Positions 32,900 to 43,805 of a DNA stretch of 64,000 nt are shown piece by piece. The notes under the pieces were generated by a model. It worked only from the letters and a program-made list of their open reading frames with translations. It searched no databases and was not told where the DNA came from. Origin of the DNA: Aurelia coerulea (lineage: Eukaryota; Cnidaria; Scyphozoa; Semaeostomeae; Ulmaridae); NCBI GenBank assembly GCA_039566865.1, contig CM076954.1:7262001-7326000 (forward strand). The letters are read 5' to 3'. The translations under genes were made by a program, and so were the position numbers. Positions within the stretch are counted from its first letter, which is position 1. Every line of letters begins with the position of its first letter.

Positions 32900-34410
32900 T
32901 TAACGGATGGGCATTGAGTTTAAAATCTGGTTCACTTTTATCCTACGGATCAAACGTTCAACATGAATCAGCAGACGTGATATTCTTCGATTGGACATGT
33001 CTTCAGCCTCAGAAAATTGGGGTTTGCCTTGCAAGCGATCTGGCGTTTCTATCATCAAACCATACTTATAGCCATCAATCTGCCAACCTTTGTCTGCAAG
33101 CCACCTCTTGTTTCTGCGAGCGAGAGAAAGTATGCCACTTTGCAGTGTGATCTCATCGTCTGAGATGCTACAAGGAAACACATCAGAAATGAACCTGGGA
33201 TAACCGATCGGTGAAACAGCGACAAGAACCTTTCCTGTGTCATGAGATTTATACTCTGACCAGAGAGCACTTTGAGCGATTGGATCAGATGGTCTTTCTG
33301 TGAAGATCTCGGTGCAGTAAATAATGAGGTCTATCTCTTCAAAGCCTTTAAAACTCTCTGGATGCAAAGCTGCAAGCCAATCATCAAGCCCAGGAATCTG
33401 ATCAAGGGAAGCAAGGCAGTAGTCAAGGCGATCAATCCAGGTGAGAAATATTTCAGAAACAGATGTGATAGAAATGCAGAATCTGTCAGCCAAATCATCT
33501 TCATGCAAGCCTTTTCTTAATCGACATAAGGTTAGAAAAAGTTCATCTTTATCCGAGAGTGTTCTGGGACGTCCTTTTCTGAAGGCAGAAGCATCTCTGG
33601 CAACATTATCCTTTTTGTTATTCTTGTAATTTAATTGAAACCCATCTTTTGGCCGAACAAAATTGTATAGTGGATGCATGTCTCGCAATCTGGTAAGTTC
33701 GTATGGCGTCTAATCTTATCATTGTCATTTTTAATATTTTCTATGCTGAACCTTCTGATTGTCATAAGTTTCTCCTCAGAAATTGATTTCATTCGGTCGG
33801 ATTTCTTACTTGGCATGTCTTGGCACTTTCGAGATATTATCACAAATGAGTTATCTTCGTTTAACATTTTTTTCTCAGCTGAGTTCTCTTCTAAAACTTC
33901 CTGGCTATTTCCGCCTGCTACATTTCCGTTTGAGAAATTTTCCACTGTAGAATATTCAATTATGTTTTTCATGTCATCAGCATTTTCTTCCGATGGCTTG
34001 TCGTTTTTCGTGGAGATGTAACATTCTATTTCATTCCATTCCCTTTCATTTTCTTTTTCGTTCAGTGAATCATTTTGGTGGTTGTGTGTGTCCATCGGTA
34101 ACTCTTGGGATTCAATGTTTGCAGCAATTTCATTTCCTCTACCATTTTCAGTCTCTATCTTTTCAAAAACCGTCAGAACATTGATGCCCCCCACTTTTAT
34201 CCCATTTTAAAATGCAAAGAGCAGACCCTGTTTGAGCTTTTCTTCGCCCAATCTTCCAACGTTTCACTCGAGAGATGAGGCTCGATGTTCTTTATCCATT
34301 GTGCAAGAATTTTCTGATCTTTAGGGAAACTATGCAGGATTATGTTTTCTTTCAATTTTCTTGCCTCCACTTGAACACGACGGGATAATGCATTTAAACC
34401 TTGTCGGCAT
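32900..34410 (-). pseudogene. THAP-DDE transposase of ISL2EU-type element, frameshifted
   Basis: Starts at ATG 34410 (MPTRFKCIIPSCSSGGKK). After a frameshift near 34350 it reads ILHSFPKDQKILAQWIKNIE and SNRVCSLHF, the C2CH pattern of a THAP DNA-binding domain. A low-complexity acidic linker follows (33700-34194), then a further 1-base frameshift near 33697. The catalytic part has the helix-turn-helix LSDKDELFLTLCRLRKGLHE and DDLADRFCISITSVSEIF typical of DDE_Tnp_4 transposases, then LIIYCTEIFTERPS, SYKS-like, VFPCSISDDEITLQSGIL and LADKGWQIDG. The family's first catalytic Asp (I-I-D-C-T-E) is Tyr here. Three frameshifts plus this loss make it inactive. Confidence 0.8.
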
Positions 34411-34452
34411 GACTATTAATTTCCAAATCCAACAAACACAAACGACGTAGCG

Positions 34453-34726
34453 TAAAAAATTAGTAAAACATTATCATTAACAGTTTGCTATTTGCGTTAA
34501 CTATTTGATATAAAATTACAACGTTCATCATCAAAACAAACCTAACGATAGACATATCCGACAATAAAATTTTCGATGGCCTAACTTTCTCCGATTGTTT
34601 TCGTTCTGCGTTTTACCACAGCTTTCGCTGGAAGTGCGTTGCTAGTTGTACGGGTTGTAACTATGGAACTTTTTCCCAGCATTACTTGCGCGAAAACAAC
34701 ATCCGCCATCTTTAGCGTAATCGTGT
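34453..34726 (-). repeat. Right terminal inverted repeat of ISL2EU transposon
   Basis: Mirror image of 16090-16363, ending GCGTAATCGTGT at 34726 followed by the TSD AT. Confidence 0.9.
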
Positions 34727-34728
34727 AT

Positions 34729-35455
34729 TGGAAAGAACAAGGTCTACCAAGGTCTCTAGGGCAGTTGCTTTTTGAAACATGCAAAGTCTTTTGTACCGAA
34801 AGAAACTTTGCAAACGCTCTACAGAGGTGTTGTTGAGCCGTATTTTCGATACCGTTGTTCTGTTTGGGGCTGCGCCGGTTTGACAGAAATTAGTCACTTG
34901 CAAAAACTTCAAAACCGTGCTGCTAGGATTATTACGAATAGCAGCTTTGACGCCCCAAGCAGACCTCTATTCGAAGGGCTGGGATGGAAGACCGTTGGCG
35001 AACTGATTACTGGTGAATCTAAGACAATGGTCTTCAAGTCCGTGAATGAACTGGCTCCACAATACCTCTGTGACGTCTTCACCCGGAATTTGCAATGCGC
35101 ATCATATAGCCTACGTAATACGGGGACCGACTTGAGATTACCGATGAAATGAAAAGGTCAGCGAATGGTCAGAGATGTCTCTCGTATAGAGGTGCAAAAC
35201 TGTGGAATAGCCTCTCAGCCCAGTCAAAGCAGGAATCCTCTCTATATAGTTTAAGAAGACTGTTTAAAGCAGGAGTTTCTTTTTTATTTCAAAATTTTTT
35301 AATATCATTGTACATTTGTTTTGAATTTTGTAAATAGGGTTTTATAGTTTAATTTGAGTATCTTTTAGATTGTCATTAATGTTTTATCGGAGGGCCCCTT
35401 GAAAACCAGCTTCTGCTGAATGGCAACCCTCCTTAGAAAAAATGAAATGAAATGA
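34729..35455 (+). pseudogene. Family B (copy B1), right part and 3' tail
   Basis: Continues the RT thumb and C-terminus after the transposon: LKHAKSFVPKETLQTLYRGV, SVWGCAGLTEISHLQKLQNR, PSRPLFEGLGWKTVGELITG, LRNTGTDLRLPMK, then, after a stop, LSYRGAKLWNSLSAQSKQES. The 3' UTR has GGAGGGCCCCTTGAAAACCA and TGGCAACCCTCCTTAG, then ATGAAATGAAATGAA. Several small indels break the frame near the insertion and at 35152. Confidence 0.85.
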
Positions 35456-35561
35456 AAAAATGATAGCGCATTTCCGCGCATTACTTCTCATCATAACAAA
35501 ACAGCTCTCAGATAGTGGATTTTGCTCTATATAACTCAGAAGAAATACAAAATATCTCGTA

Positions 35562-36178
35562 CCGGGTGACCCAGAAAAAAGTGACCCAACGCAATCTGTT
35601 ATAGAAAAAAAAGTAAGAGGCAGATTGAAATATATGAAACGTTGTTCTGTCGCTAAAAGACCAGCCTACATTAAGAGAATTTTTCGCAATTTTTTTGAGC
35701 ACAGGAAAGGTCCCGAATTACGGATTTTGATGAAAAGGGCAGGCTTGAAATTCTCAAAAAGTCGTCAAAAACAGGGGATCGATTTGAGGCCATTTCAGAT
35801 CTTCAAAAAAACGAGGAGCGTGTTTCGTTCTGCCTGAGAATATTTTCAAGTACCTAGGGACTATAAACTTGCTCTGAAGACTTCCGATTGGGTTACCTAT
35901 TCCCAGCTTGAAATGAAACACGCTCCTCGTTGTTTTGAAGATTTGAAATGGCTGTAAATCGATCTCCTGTTTTTGACGACTTTTTGAGGATTTCAGGCAT
36001 GCTCTTTTCCTCGAAATCCTTAATTTTGGAAATTTATCGTGCTGAAAAAATTACGAAAAATACTCATAGCATAGGCTAGTCTTTTAGCGACAGAGCAGCG
36101 TTTGAAGCATCTCAATTGACCACTTACTTAATTTTCTGTAACAGATTGCGTTGGGTCACTTTTTTCTGGGTCACCCGG
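35562..36178. mobile_element. Mariner-like palindromic MITE, TSD TA, copy 1
   Basis: CCGGGTGACCCAGAAAAAAG at 35562 mirrors the end at 36178, with TA on both sides. The two arms (about 300 bases each) are inverted copies (ACGTTGTTCTGTCGCTAAAA against its complement near 36085), so the whole element folds on itself. Open frames within it are shadows of this palindrome. Confidence 0.85.
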
Positions 36179-36180
36179 TA

Positions 36181-37049
36181 TAAACATAAATAGTGAACAA
36201 AGGATGCCATAAATCGACTTACCATTAGCTTACGAATTGCATAGCTTGCAAATAACAATCTGTTGTGCTTGCCAGCTTATGATCTTCCCAGTCTAATTCA
36301 AGAAAGCCAGAAGTAATTGCTTAATTTCAAAAATATTTGAAAACAAAGACCTTACCTAAAAGTTTCGTCATTTTTTTTCACAAACACCTTCCTACCCTTA
36401 TACCACAAACCCTTCTTCCATATTCAAGCTTTGATAGCATAAATTTCACTTGAACAAAACTTCTATTCAAAATACTTGGTACATTATAGTGGAAATGGTA
36501 CAAAGCCATTCTCTTCATGTTTCTAATGGATTTGTACATTTTTCTGAATACATTTTGCAAGATCTTCGTGCTTTCTTATCTTTACAATGACTGGGAAGAT
36601 CACTAGCTTCTTTCGGCAGCATATCCATCAACAGCGAGAATGTGCCTAACGTCAGTACTCACAAAACTTACCAAGTGCTGCTTTCTAAAAATAGCGTGTC
36701 TAAATTCAAACCTGCAGGTCAAATCTGTTCATAATTACAAGCGTTACAAACAAGCATAAGTAGTCTGCCCAACATCTACAACGTTTAATATAAATCCTCA
36801 GAAAAACTGCACGACAGAGAAAGCCACAGATCAAATTTTGAGATCTGTCTATATATGAGCAAATACATATACCACTTCCTATATAAGGAAGCAAATTTCC
36901 AAGAAGTTTTCAAAGTTTCGTCAACATTGTTATAAGGTGCAAGGTTCGATTACCAAATAATTTCACTACTAAAACAGAAAAATAATCAAGGTCCACGCGA
37001 AAAAAGCTATTTATGTGTGAAAACAGCGAAACAAACTGACCTTTCTTAT
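36181..37049. other. Intronic DNA, nothing recognised
   Basis: AT-rich unique-looking sequence of DHX9 intron. I see no coding similarity, terminal repeats or tandem array. Confidence 0.5.
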
Positions 37050-37375
37050 CTATCTCATTTTTAGGTGTCACCATTGACTCGAAACTTAATCTTAACGGAC
37101 CCATCAACACCAAAAACAAGGTTAAAGAGCTAGCAAAAACATATGCTAGAGGCATACAAATGTATTGCTTCTGAAAAGCCCTCCTTTATTGGGGAATTCT
37201 TCAATAGAAAAGTGCTTCCATGTAACTTAAGAATCGATTAATTCATTCAACGTCCTAAAAAGAGGACTAACAAATATGGAAATGAGTCTCTTTCATTTAG
37301 GGGTAGCATGGCTTGGAATCGGCTTCAAGACCAATATAAAGCTGCAAAATCAAAACAAAAATCAGGACGTGGATG
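37050..37375 (+). pseudogene. Decayed non-LTR RT C-terminal fragment
   Basis: LGVTIDSKLNLNGPINTKNK and, in another frame, the downstream SLSFRGSMAWNRLQDQYKAA resemble the KYLGV and FRGAKLWN landmarks of the other elements here. Frameshifts and stops between them show old decay; the family is not one of A-E. Confidence 0.5.
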
Positions 37376-37405
37376 GGATGCAGATGTAACTGCCACATTT
37401 GTAAA

Positions 37406-37717
37406 CCGAAAGTCCTCGAATAAGCCCCCAACCTCGAATAAGCCCCAATCGGGCTCGATAAATTGCTATTTCATTCTCTTTTTTGACTAATTTTCTTCGT
37501 GTTTTTTTAACGTACTCGTACCTAGATATTGCCCCGACAACAATATATTCCCATAAATCTGCTGTTTAAGCATACTCACCAGCCTCAAGTAAATTAAAAA
37601 ATTAATCCTGGTAATATTGTGGCTGCTGCTAAATAAGCCCCCCCCCCCCCGAATACGCCCCACCCCAAAATAATGTTTGCGAAACAAAGACCCGGGGGCT
37701 TATTCGAGGACGTACGG
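37406..37717. mobile_element. MITE with CCTCGAATAAGCCCCC ends
   Basis: CCGAAAGTCCTCGAATAAGC at left mirrors GCTTATTCGAGGACGTACGG at right (312 bases). The left end repeats CTCGAATAAGCCCC twice. A C-homopolymer lies near 37640. Confidence 0.75.
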
Positions 37718-37767
37718 CAGTTTCATTTCGACCATTGTAAACAGGGCCTTTATTAGCATTACAATAG

Positions 37768-37923
37768 TACCCCGACACTAAGAAACTCATTTTGTAAAAC
37801 CAGGCTGCTTGGTTTCATATAAATATGATATAAATGTTATATTAAACCAAATATTGGACACTGACTATGGTGCCATCTGGCAGGCTGCAGTTTCTTATAA
37901 GTCAGTTTCTTAGTGGCGGGGTA
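37768..37923. mobile_element. MITE with TACCCCG...CTAAGAAACT ends
   Basis: TACCCCGACACTAAGAAACT mirrors AGTTTCTTAGTGGCGGGGTA. 156 bases, possibly flanked by TA. Confidence 0.75.
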
Positions 37924-38005
37924 ATACCGTATTAGCGAAGAGCCAACTGTAAATAAATTGTATTATATACTAGGAAAATGACAGTTGTGTTTTTTAGCTA
38001 TTTAG

Positions 38006-39909
38006 AGACCAGAGGCTGGAGGGGGAGCATGGCCACCAAGAGAGGGAATTTATGAGACGCAGTTCGTCTAGATCACTTTTTGCGAGATTACGAATCTGGG
38101 TGTTCATCGGGCCGTTAAGGGGGCTTCTTGAAGATACAGGGGGGCAAAGGTGAAAAATATCCCGTACAGACTAAGATTGAGAATATGAAAGCCTAAGAGG
38201 AGCACAGTTCACAGAGTAGCCTTTTTAGATCAAGTTTGTTCGAAGATTATTAATATGAATGTTGGCTGGGTGGTCGAAGTGGTTTTTTGCAAGATAAGGG
38301 GGGCCGAAGACTTAGAAACTACTTGGACACTAACATAGACACTAGGGAAGTGCAACTGAGTTGGTATTTCATAGGAGCATCTGATTTACATGTCTTCTAT
38401 ATGTGTAGATTAAGATTCGAAACCTAGATCTTGAGGTGAGGGCGGCCAAGGCATGAAAACTCCTCACACACTAAATATTTAGACTATGGAAACACAAGAG
38501 TTGGTTATTTTTTTCAAAACGAAGCATCTGATTAATGCATGTTATTCACGTAGATAACGAAATCTGAACATTAATCGGGAGGTTTGGGGGACTTTCCCGA
38601 GATACAGGGAGGCTTCGCTAAGGTGAAAGGCTTCACAAAGGGAGTGGCTCTCCTCTAAGTTAGTTTAAGGTCCAGTTTGGGGAAAATGGCCTGAAAGATA
38701 ACTCTTAATCCTACAAGAATTAATATATGTATAAGTTAAACCCTATCTTTGGATTTATGAATTTCGCTTTGATAACGCTATTTGATGCCATGAAGTGCTA
38801 CTGAAGTGGCAATTTGTACAAATTTAATCTATAATATAGTTACAGCTCATTGTGGCATAATCAGTCCCATTCACGTACTCTAGGTCTGAAATTTCATTGT
38901 CATTTGCATTGTTCTCTCCTATCAATCAAGAGCTCTGGAATGTTTTCTGAATAACGTTCAGTAACCCAGTCGTTATCATTCGACTAGGGTTCAGACTTCA
39001 TTCCATCCATGATCGTTTGGCTCCTCGATATCTACGATTTGGTTTTTTGCTTGTGGCCAAATTCTTGCAATGTAGTTTCGTGAAGAATGTGATTTTCAAG
39101 ACTACTACTGCATCGGGGTGGTAGAGAAAAATCGGTGACCTTTTCATCACGCTCGAAGTTTTTCTAGAACATTCTTTTTTGTGCTTCATTTACACATTCA
39201 AGGTGATCCTCTTAAACAGCAAAAAAGTTTTTAAACAAAATCAAGTAATTGTTGAGACGGACGGTTTTCCATCCCCAAATTGCCAAATAAAGTAAAGAAT
39301 TCCCTCTAACCTCCCGATTAATGTTCAGATTCGTTGTCTACACGAATAACAAGTGTAAATCAGATGCTCTTTTTGAAAAAAAACAAATCTTCCGTTTTCA
39401 TAGTCTAAACATTTAATATGTGAGGAGTTTTTAGGCCATCATCCCTCCAGTATCTCGGAAAAGCCCCCTAACCTCCCGATCAAGGTTTATATTCTTAATG
39501 TACACATAGAACACATGTAAATCAGATACTCCCATGAAATACCAACTCAATTCCGTTTCCCTGGTTTCTATATTAGTGTCCGAGTAGCTTCTAAGTCTTC
39601 GGCCCCCCTTATTTTGGAAAAAAAACCTCTTCAACCACCCAACCAACATTCATATTCATAATCTACGGACAACATTGATCTTAAAGGGCTATTCTGTGAA
39701 CTCTGCTCCTCTTAGGCTTTCATATCCTCAATTTTAGTATATATGGCATATCTTTGTTTTGCGCCCTTGCCCCCTGTATTTCCGAAAAGCCCCTCAGCCA
39801 CCCGGTCAACACCCACAGATTCGTAATCTACGCAAAAAAATGATCTAAAATAACTATGTATCATAAATTCACTCTCTTGGTCACCATGTTCCCCACCAGC
39901 CTCTGGTCT
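38006..39909. mobile_element. 1.9-kb foldback element with roughly 640-base arms
   Basis: AGACCAGAGGCTGGAGGGGG at 38006 mirrors the end near 39909 (CCACCAGCCTCTGGTCT). The arms (38006-38660 and 39290-39909) stay alignable in inverse orientation throughout, for example GATTACGAATCTGGGTGTTC against its complement near 39815. The loop 38660-39290 shows no transposase. Within each arm a unit of about 200 bases recurs (TGAACATTAATCGGGAGGTT-like phrases). Superfamily unknown. Confidence 0.75.
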
Positions 39910-40011
39910 ATTATTGATGGTGCTTTCTATTGGATATAAATTGCATTACATTATTATATATTTTATTCTAAATACTAGACAACAACAAAAAAGTAATTCT
40001 CAAGAACAAAC

Positions 40012-40101
40012 CTTGGGCACTGGTTGTATTGCAAGCTCACGCAACAGATTGTCAACTTGAACTTCCATATCTGCGTTTAGTTGAACTTCATAAGGTGGCA
40101 T
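40012..40101 (-). CDS. DHX9: DHX9 (RNA helicase A) exon, end of dsRBD2 / linker
   Basis: A 90-base, 30-codon, phase 0-0 exon (MPPYEVQLNADMEVQVDNLL, then RELAIQPVPK). The acceptor is TTTATTCTACAG (AG at 40103-40102) and the donor CCCAAG|GTTTGT. It corresponds to the human DHX9 segment VEPYKVNLSQDLEHQLQNII, directly between the preceding exon (51502-51647) and the exon at 7294-7461, with matching phases. The initial Met is internal, not a start. The intron to the next exon is 32,550 bases. Confidence 0.85.
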
Positions 40102-40225
40102 CTGTAGAATAAAGTTGGAGATATGAGACAGTTCAAAGGAGAAATAACAAACAGTTAGTGAATCCAGGCAGTTGACTACAGTAAGAGCCAGCAAACTAGA
40201 AGCCATATTTTTAAGAAAACTCTGG

Positions 40226-40320
40226 CTTCATGATCATCATTGAGTTATTTCTAGTAGGCTTAAATTAAAAAAAAAGCTAAATTACAGCTAATTAAGGCCA
40301 ATTTTACAAAATGTTTACGA
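40226..40320 (-). mobile_element. L2-like 3'-end scrap
   Basis: GATCATCATTGAG, TTTCTAGTAGGCTTAA and AATTACAGCTAATTAAGGCC match the fragment at 20630-20740, a non-coding retroelement end in reverse orientation. Confidence 0.4.
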
Positions 40321-40355
40321 TATCTGAAATAAATTTACCAAGAATGTACAATATA

Positions 40356-41144
40356 CTGGGTGACCCAAAAAAACTGACCCAACGCAATCTGTTATAGAAT
40401 AAAATGTAAGTGGCTGATTGCAATGTTGCAACGATATTTTATCGCTAAAAGACCGGCCTACATTATGTGTACTTCTCGCAATTTTTTTCTACATGTTAAG
40501 GATTATGAGAAAAGGGCCATGCTTGAAGTCTTCAAATCTTTGAAGTCGTCAAAAACAGGGGATTGATTTGCAGCCTTTTAAGATCCTCAAAACAACAAGG
40601 AGCATGTTTCATTTCAGCCTGGGAATAGGCAACTCAGTCAAATGTTGTCAGAGCAAGTTTATAGTCCCTAGATACCTGAAATATTCTTGTCTCAAGGGAC
40701 AAGGATACTCCTGCTTCTCTGACAGAAATTCTTGAACATTTCAATTTGTGTGGAAACTTGAATTCCTTTGAAATTCCACAAGTTGACAGAGAACATTTAT
40801 GTTCAGCTCCAAATGATCAGGTAACTAGAGACCATAAACTTGCTCTGGAAACTTCTAACTGAGTTGGTTAATCCCAGGCTGAAATGAAACACCGTCCTCA
40901 TTGCTTTGAAGATCTGAAATGGCTTTAAATCGATCCCCTGTTTTTCACGATTTTTTGTGGATTTCAAGCTTGCCCGTTTTCTCAAAATCTTTAATTCGGG
41001 ACATTTAAAGTGCTGAAAGAAATTCAAAAAAATACTCATAACGTAGGCTAGCATTTTAGCGACAGAACAACGTTTGAACCATTTCAATGTACTTTTTTTC
41101 TGAAGCAGATTGCGTTGGGTCATTTTTTTTTGTTGGTCACCCGG
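40356..41144. mobile_element. Mariner-like palindromic MITE, copy 2
   Basis: Same family as 35562-36178 (GTGACCC...CCCAACGCAATCTG at left; CAGATTGCGTTGGGTCA and GGTCACCCGG at right), TA at both ends. It is longer than copy 1 because of extra sequence near 40690-40800. Confidence 0.8.
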
Positions 41145-41150
41145 TATATA

Positions 41151-43369
41151 CCGGGTGTCCCAAAATGACGTATTATCGTTTGATCGCTTACATGTCCATA
41201 ACCTATGAACTGATTTTCTTTCACAAACTTTGCTTTATTTGATTGCCTAAAGGCTAAATTGTATTCGAAGATGTTGGTTGTGGTTTTAAGACGATGTTTT
41301 CAGGTCGAAAAGAAAATTGATAAACCTGCTCAAATTCAAGCCTTTCATGGCATGAACAAGAAACGGCCTACTTTTCCAGCCAACATCTTAGATGTGATAA
41401 AAAAAGGCTCAAACTATGCCTTTCAGAGAATACATGTCGTTCAGAAAATACGACTTCAGTTAATACTGAATTCAGAGAATATGAATGCGAGTTCAGCCTT
41501 TTGTATCACATCTAAAATGTTGACTGGAAAAGTAGGCCATTTCTTTCTCATGCCATCTGAGGCAGGAGTTTGAGCAGATTTATCAATCTTCTTTTCGACA
41601 TGAAAACATCGTCAACCACAACCAACATCTTCGAATACAATTTAGCCTTTAGGCAATAAATAAAACAAAATTTTTGAAAATCGGTTAATTGGTTATGGAC
41701 ATATAGGCAATCAAACGACAATACATCATCAATACAGAAATGAAATAGATCATCCAGTGATCCTCTTCAACAACATACCCGTAAAAAAGTAGATGAACAT
41801 AAACACCTAGGTATTATCTTGGACTCAAAACTTTCTTTCTCAGCTCATATTAAAGCTGCTATCTCTAAAACGAGAAAGGGCATTGGTTTGCTAAAGTATC
41901 TCTCCAAATATTTGCCCAGGAATACCCTAAACGACTTGTATAAACTTTATATACGACCCCACCTGGACTACGGGGATGTTATTTATCATATTCCAGCCAA
42001 AGTATGTGAATTCAGTCAAAACATTATTTTACCAAATTTAATGGAAAAATTAGAATCTGTCCAATATTCTGCTGCACTTGCTGTAACAGGAACATGGAGA
42101 GGATCATCACGAGAAAAACTGTATCCAGAGCTTGGCTGGGAGTCACTAAGTTCCCGTAAATGGAGTAGACGCCTTACTTTATTCTATAAGATTATAAATA
42201 ACCTCACTCCATTGTATACAACGGAGCCAATCCCACTTCTTCAACAGCCAAACTACTCTCTTCGCAACCAGGATGTTATTGGGCGAATAAGGGCAAGAAC
42301 AGAGAAATTTCTATCAAGTTTCTATCCCAATTGCATCTCTGAATGGAATAAACTTGATGCAGCAATCAGACTTGCACCTTCTGTCGCTGTCTTTAAAACA
42401 AAGCTTCTGTCAATAATTCGTTCCCGTGCAAGGTCTGTTTTCGGTATTCATGACCCAAAAGGCTTAGGTTATCTCTTACAAATCAGGGTCCGTCTCAGCA
42501 AATTGAATTTTCACAAATTCAAGCACAATTTAAGGGATACAGTGAACCCAGTGTGCCCAACGAATGATGGCATTAAGGATACGGAGCACTATTTGTTGCT
42601 TTGCCCTTCATTCGACATTCAACGACAAGTTCTTCTCGCTGGAGTTTCAGAATTGTTGCGACCATTTGTCCAAATCGACGCCCTTCCAAACAATGTTCTG
42701 GTTCAATACTTATTGTATGGTAATGAAGAACTTTCTGACGAAGTGAATAAAAATATACTCGAACAGACTCTAAGTTTCATCCACAAAACAAGTCGGCTTG
42801 GATAACTTCAAACAATCGTTTTACACCACACAACCACTTTGTTAACTTTTTCCCCGTATATTTTGTAAGTCTGTTTCGCATTTGATGTTAGGCACATCAA
42901 GGGTGAATGAAAATACATCCACACAAAAGCGACAGTATTTCGGACCATTGATATTGTGAATCAGAAACCCAGAGCTGACAGCATATGCGTAATGTGTTGA
43001 GCGTTGGGGACTCTGGAGGGGGATCAGTAGCGGTAGCAACTGCTGTCGTTGTTGCTCTCTCGTCTGGGGTTCCTATTGCTCAGCATCATACTACTATGCT
43101 GGCCTGACATCCAATGTGAAACGGATTCTAGTATTTATCAGTAATTTATCGTATTTGTAGCTTTTTGTAGTTGTTTATTTAGTTGCTATTTTTGCATGTC
43201 TTTATGTTAATGTCTACGGGGTAGTCATTGTCTTTTGCTCCTTGTGGTCCCGTCCCTGTAGTGCTGTATAGTCTGTAAAGTAGTTAGAAAGTATGGTAGG
43301 ATGTAGATGTAACATGTATTGTAATATTTTAAATGATTATAAAAAAATACATCATTTTGGGACACCCGG
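41151..43369. mobile_element. Mariner-like palindromic MITE (CCGGGTGTCCC), split by a retroelement
   Basis: CCGGGTGTCCCAAAATGACG at 41151 mirrors CATTTTGGGACACCCGG at 43353-43369, with TA outside both ends. Inner arms (GATTGCCTAAAGGCTAAATT at 41240 and its complement near 41640, among others) make a nearly complete hairpin. A C-like retroelement sits inside at 41729-43345. The left TA adjoins the right end of the previous MITE, so the two stand back to back. Confidence 0.85.
41729..43345 (+). pseudogene. C-like retrotransposon (C'), 5'-truncated, TSD AATACATCA
   Basis: AATACATCA is duplicated at 41720-41728 and 43346-43354. A single open frame (41819-42805, about 329 residues) holds the RT thumb and C-terminus: LDSKLSFSAHIKAAISKTRK, YIRPHLDYGDVIYH, CPTNDGIKDTEHYLLLCPSF. 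It is clearly homologous to, but diverged from, element C (many substitutions), so it is an older or sister subfamily. The palm with FADD is absent. The 3' UTR includes TGTCTACGGGGTAGTC and TCTTTTGCTCCTTG, comparable to element C, and ends in an A-rich run. Confidence 0.9.
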
Positions 43370-43371
43370 TA

Positions 43372-43480
43372 TATAATTCTTCACATCTTGATGAAGAAGG
43401 CTACTGATGAAGGCTTGCGCCGAAACGTTTAAACGAATGTGTTTTTCTTGAGTACATATAAATCATCCTATATTTATCGT
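43372..43480 (+). mobile_element. Penelope-like terminal fragment with hammerhead-like core
   Basis: CTGATGA (43404-43410), a GGC-TTGC-GCC hairpin and GAAACG follow one another as in a hammerhead ribozyme core. The sequence after it (CGAATGTGTTTTTCTTG) also follows the same motif in the Penelope-like remnant at 49.9 kb on the other strand. Only this end fragment is present. Confidence 0.5.
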
Positions 43481-43805
43481 GAGTGGGCTACCACAATTGG
43501 AGAATTAAAATGTGCCCCTGCCTGGGATCGAGCCAAGGGTCTTCATGTCAAAAGTTTCTCCAACACTTCCGAATCGATTATCTTCCGAATCTTGTGTTAC
43601 AATTTGTGTTCATTATAACTATCGTCAAATTCTTTTAACTCGTAATTTAATAACAAGAATAAAAACTCGATAAAATAGTCATAAAACTGTTTAGAAAAAT
43701 TGGCACCAATGTTTTTCTGTTTCTTGGCATCATAAAGAATAGAGAAAAGTATGTTGCCACAAATTTACATCCAAAAAATACTCAGATACATATTTTTCTG
43801 CACTA

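Larger units (their letters stand above)
16090..34726. mobile_element. ISL2EU-type DNA transposon (THAP-DDE transposase plus YqaJ nuclease), TSD AT
   Basis: Ends are 274-bp inverted repeats (16090-16363 and 34453-34726) starting ACACGATTACGCTAAAGATG. AT is duplicated at 16088-16089 and 34727-34728, and copy B2 shows the empty site (TTTGGATTGG). After subtracting the retroelement nested at 17838-30786 the element is about 5.7 kb. It carries a plus-strand YqaJ-type nuclease gene and a minus-strand THAP/DDE_Tnp_4-like transposase, facing each other. A 2-bp TSD together with this gene pair is what I recall of the ISL2EU (IS4EU) superfamily of the PIF/Harbinger-related group. Both genes are damaged, so this copy is dead. 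Confidence 0.85.

Noticed and set aside
40803..41123. 106-codon minus-strand frame (and its relatives at 35625)
   Set aside because: Both lie in the palindromic mariner-like MITE; the frames exist because the arms are conserved as DNA.
43500..43640. Minus-strand GGCTCGATCCC box and T-arm-like stem, possible tRNA or tRNA-derived SINE
   Set aside because: The T-arm can pair, but no acceptor stem, D-arm or anticodon arm could be built and no A box was found.
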